Shown here piece by piece: positions 63,295 through 64,000 of a stretch of 64,000 nt of DNA. A program made the translations under genes and the position numbers. The stretch is taken from contig NZ_CP047020.1 of the NCBI RefSeq assembly GCF_009796285.1, forward strand, positions 9,548,001-9,612,000. The letters are read 5' to 3'. This DNA comes from Streptomyces broussonetiae (GTDB lineage: Bacteria > Actinomycetota > Actinomycetes > Streptomycetales > Streptomycetaceae). The stretch's first letter is position 1. Every line of letters begins with the position of its first letter. The notes beneath the pieces were generated by a model. The model saw nothing but the letters and a program-made list of their open reading frames with translations. It made no database searches and was not told where the DNA came from.

Positions 63295-64000
63295 TCACCT
63301 TGGGTACCACTGGGCGGTCTGCGGGGGCTTCGCGGCGCGGCCGCACTCGCGGCTGTGGGCGTGTGCGGGGTCGGTGCTGACGGCGAGAAAACTCAGCACA
63401 GCGCATGCGGCATAGGCCGTGCCGGGCCAGGCCAGCAGGACTGGATACGGGTGGGTGTGGTGCAGGCTGTCCTCCCAGCGGATCAGCAGCGGTACGAGGC
63501 GTGTGGCTGTCGCGAGGATCCACGCTGCGAGCGTGACGCGGCTGAGCAGCTGATGCCGTCTGGTGTCGTGGGCGAGCCAGATCATGGTGGGCAGGCACCA
63601 GATCCAGTGATGGCTCCAGGAAATCGGGCATGCCAGCAGTCCGTACAGTTCAGCGGTGATCAGGATGCCAAGGAGGTCGTGGCGTCTGGCGGCCTGGAGT
63701 AGGGCGAAGGCTGCAAGGGCGGTGATCGCTGCGAGGGCAGGCCACCAGGCCGGGGAGAGGGTGGCATCGTGGCCGAGGAGCCTGCTGAGTGCTCCGCGCA
63801 GGGACTGGTTGCGTACGGACCACACGGGGCCGATGCGTTGGGTGTCGGTCACCAGGGTGGTCCAGTACCTCGCCGACTCGCGCGGGGCGACGTGCCAGGC
63901 GAGCGCTGTGGCTGCGCAAGCAGCGGTCAGAGCCCATGCCGCCGTGCGCCATTGCCGGGTCGCCAGGAAGTACAGTCCGCCGATGCCCGGCGTGAGTTTG
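63295..64000 (-). CDS. GT87-type membrane mannosyltransferase, partial (start beyond the window)
   Basis: The C-terminal 235 or so residues of a polytopic protein. It enters at the right edge (TPGIGGLYFLATRQWRTAAW), runs through WTTLVTDTQRIGPVWSVRNQ and SLRGALSRLL, helix ITALAAFALLQAARRHDLLG, AELYGLLACPISWSHHWIWC, and two more helices (LLAWPGTAYAACAVLSFLAV) to the stop at 63295. The pattern SNQS/RNQSLRG and PISWSHHWIW is typical of DUF2029/GT87 polyprenyl-phosphate-mannose-dependent alpha-1,2-mannosyltransferases. The catalytic Asp in the first loop lies outside the window. Confidence 0.85.
   Translation of the reverse strand, partial: KLTPGIGGLYFLATRQWRTAAWALTAACAATALAWHVAPRESARYWTTLVTDTQRIGPVWSVRNQSLRGALSRLLGHDATLSPAWWPALAAITALAAFALLQAARRHDLLGILITAELYGLLACPISWSHHWIWCLPTMIWLAHDTRRHQLLSRVTLAAWILATATRLVPLLIRWEDSLHHTHPYPVLLAWPGTAYAACAVLSFLAVSTDPAHAHSRECGRAAKPPQTAQWYPR

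Noticed and set aside
1..64000. CRISPR arrays, rRNA or tRNA genes, replication origin
   Set aside because: I saw no regularly spaced direct repeats, no rRNA segments, no complete tRNA and no DnaA-box cluster.

Overview
The window is high-GC actinobacterial DNA, most likely from a Streptomyces or a close relative. Evidence for this is the G/C-biased codon use, GTG and TTG starts, many secreted ricin-tailed (CBM13) glycosidases, a perfect 14-bp CebR-type operator, two LacI regulators and Streptomyces-style IS elements. The second half is crowded with decayed genes and IS fragments, as expected of an accessory or chromosome-arm region.

Region 1 (1-23.2 kb) is a plant cell-wall degradation island. 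Two secreted family-6 cellulases face left. Facing right are a LacI regulator and, further on, a run of eight secreted enzymes: three GH54 arabinofuranosidases, a beta-helix enzyme, an SGNH esterase, a GH10 xylanase, a GH27 alpha-galactosidase-type enzyme, a clan GH-A (GH39-like) enzyme and a CE1 feruloyl-esterase/depolymerase-type enzyme (nine with the last). Every one of these right-facing enzymes carries a ricin-type beta-trefoil module. Together they would open arabinoxylan, arabinan and galactose-decorated hemicellulose: backbone cutting (GH10), arabinose and galactose removal (GH54, GH27), and ester removal (SGNH, CE1). Two broken chimeras in the same region, cutinase-ricin and GH59-ricin, show deletions that joined an enzyme stump to a ricin module.

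Region 2 (23.2-43 kb) is a graveyard with scattered live genes. Remnants include a tyrosine recombinase, ISL3, IS5, IS1634, IS256 and IS630 transposases, a methyltransferase, an HAD hydrolase, an ABC exporter pair, a TcpC-like conjugation protein, an SDR and others. Apparently intact genes are a GNAT acetyltransferase, small secreted proteins, a YdeI-like protein, an SDR, a small membrane protein, an alpha/beta hydrolase and a secreted cyclophilin. A complete IS3-family element with orfA/orfB and recognisable inverted ends sits at 43.0-44.5 kb.

Region 3 (44.5-53.3 kb) is a redox/metabolic island. An F420-type luciferase-like oxidoreductase, followed by a broken isochorismatase, is divergent from an operon of a large FAD/Fe-S lactate-dehydrogenase-like protein, a pyruvate-oxidase-like TPP enzyme, a shrunken GH15-like reading frame and an SDR with a C-terminal hydrophobic tail. 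A DUF488 remnant follows. The divergent promoter region contains a perfect 21-bp-arm inverted repeat, and part of that region recurs in degenerate form near 55.4 kb.

Region 4 (53.3-64 kb) holds a single-pass membrane protein, small hypotheticals, an ISAs1-family insertion, and a two-gene module: a small membrane-anchored protein overlapping a STAND-type P-loop ATPase with a TPR-like C-terminus. The ATPase frame is interrupted twice, each time in a homopolymer run (C6 and G7). Decayed ISL3, cold-shock and SpoIIE-phosphatase genes follow, and a GT87-type membrane mannosyltransferase runs off the right edge.
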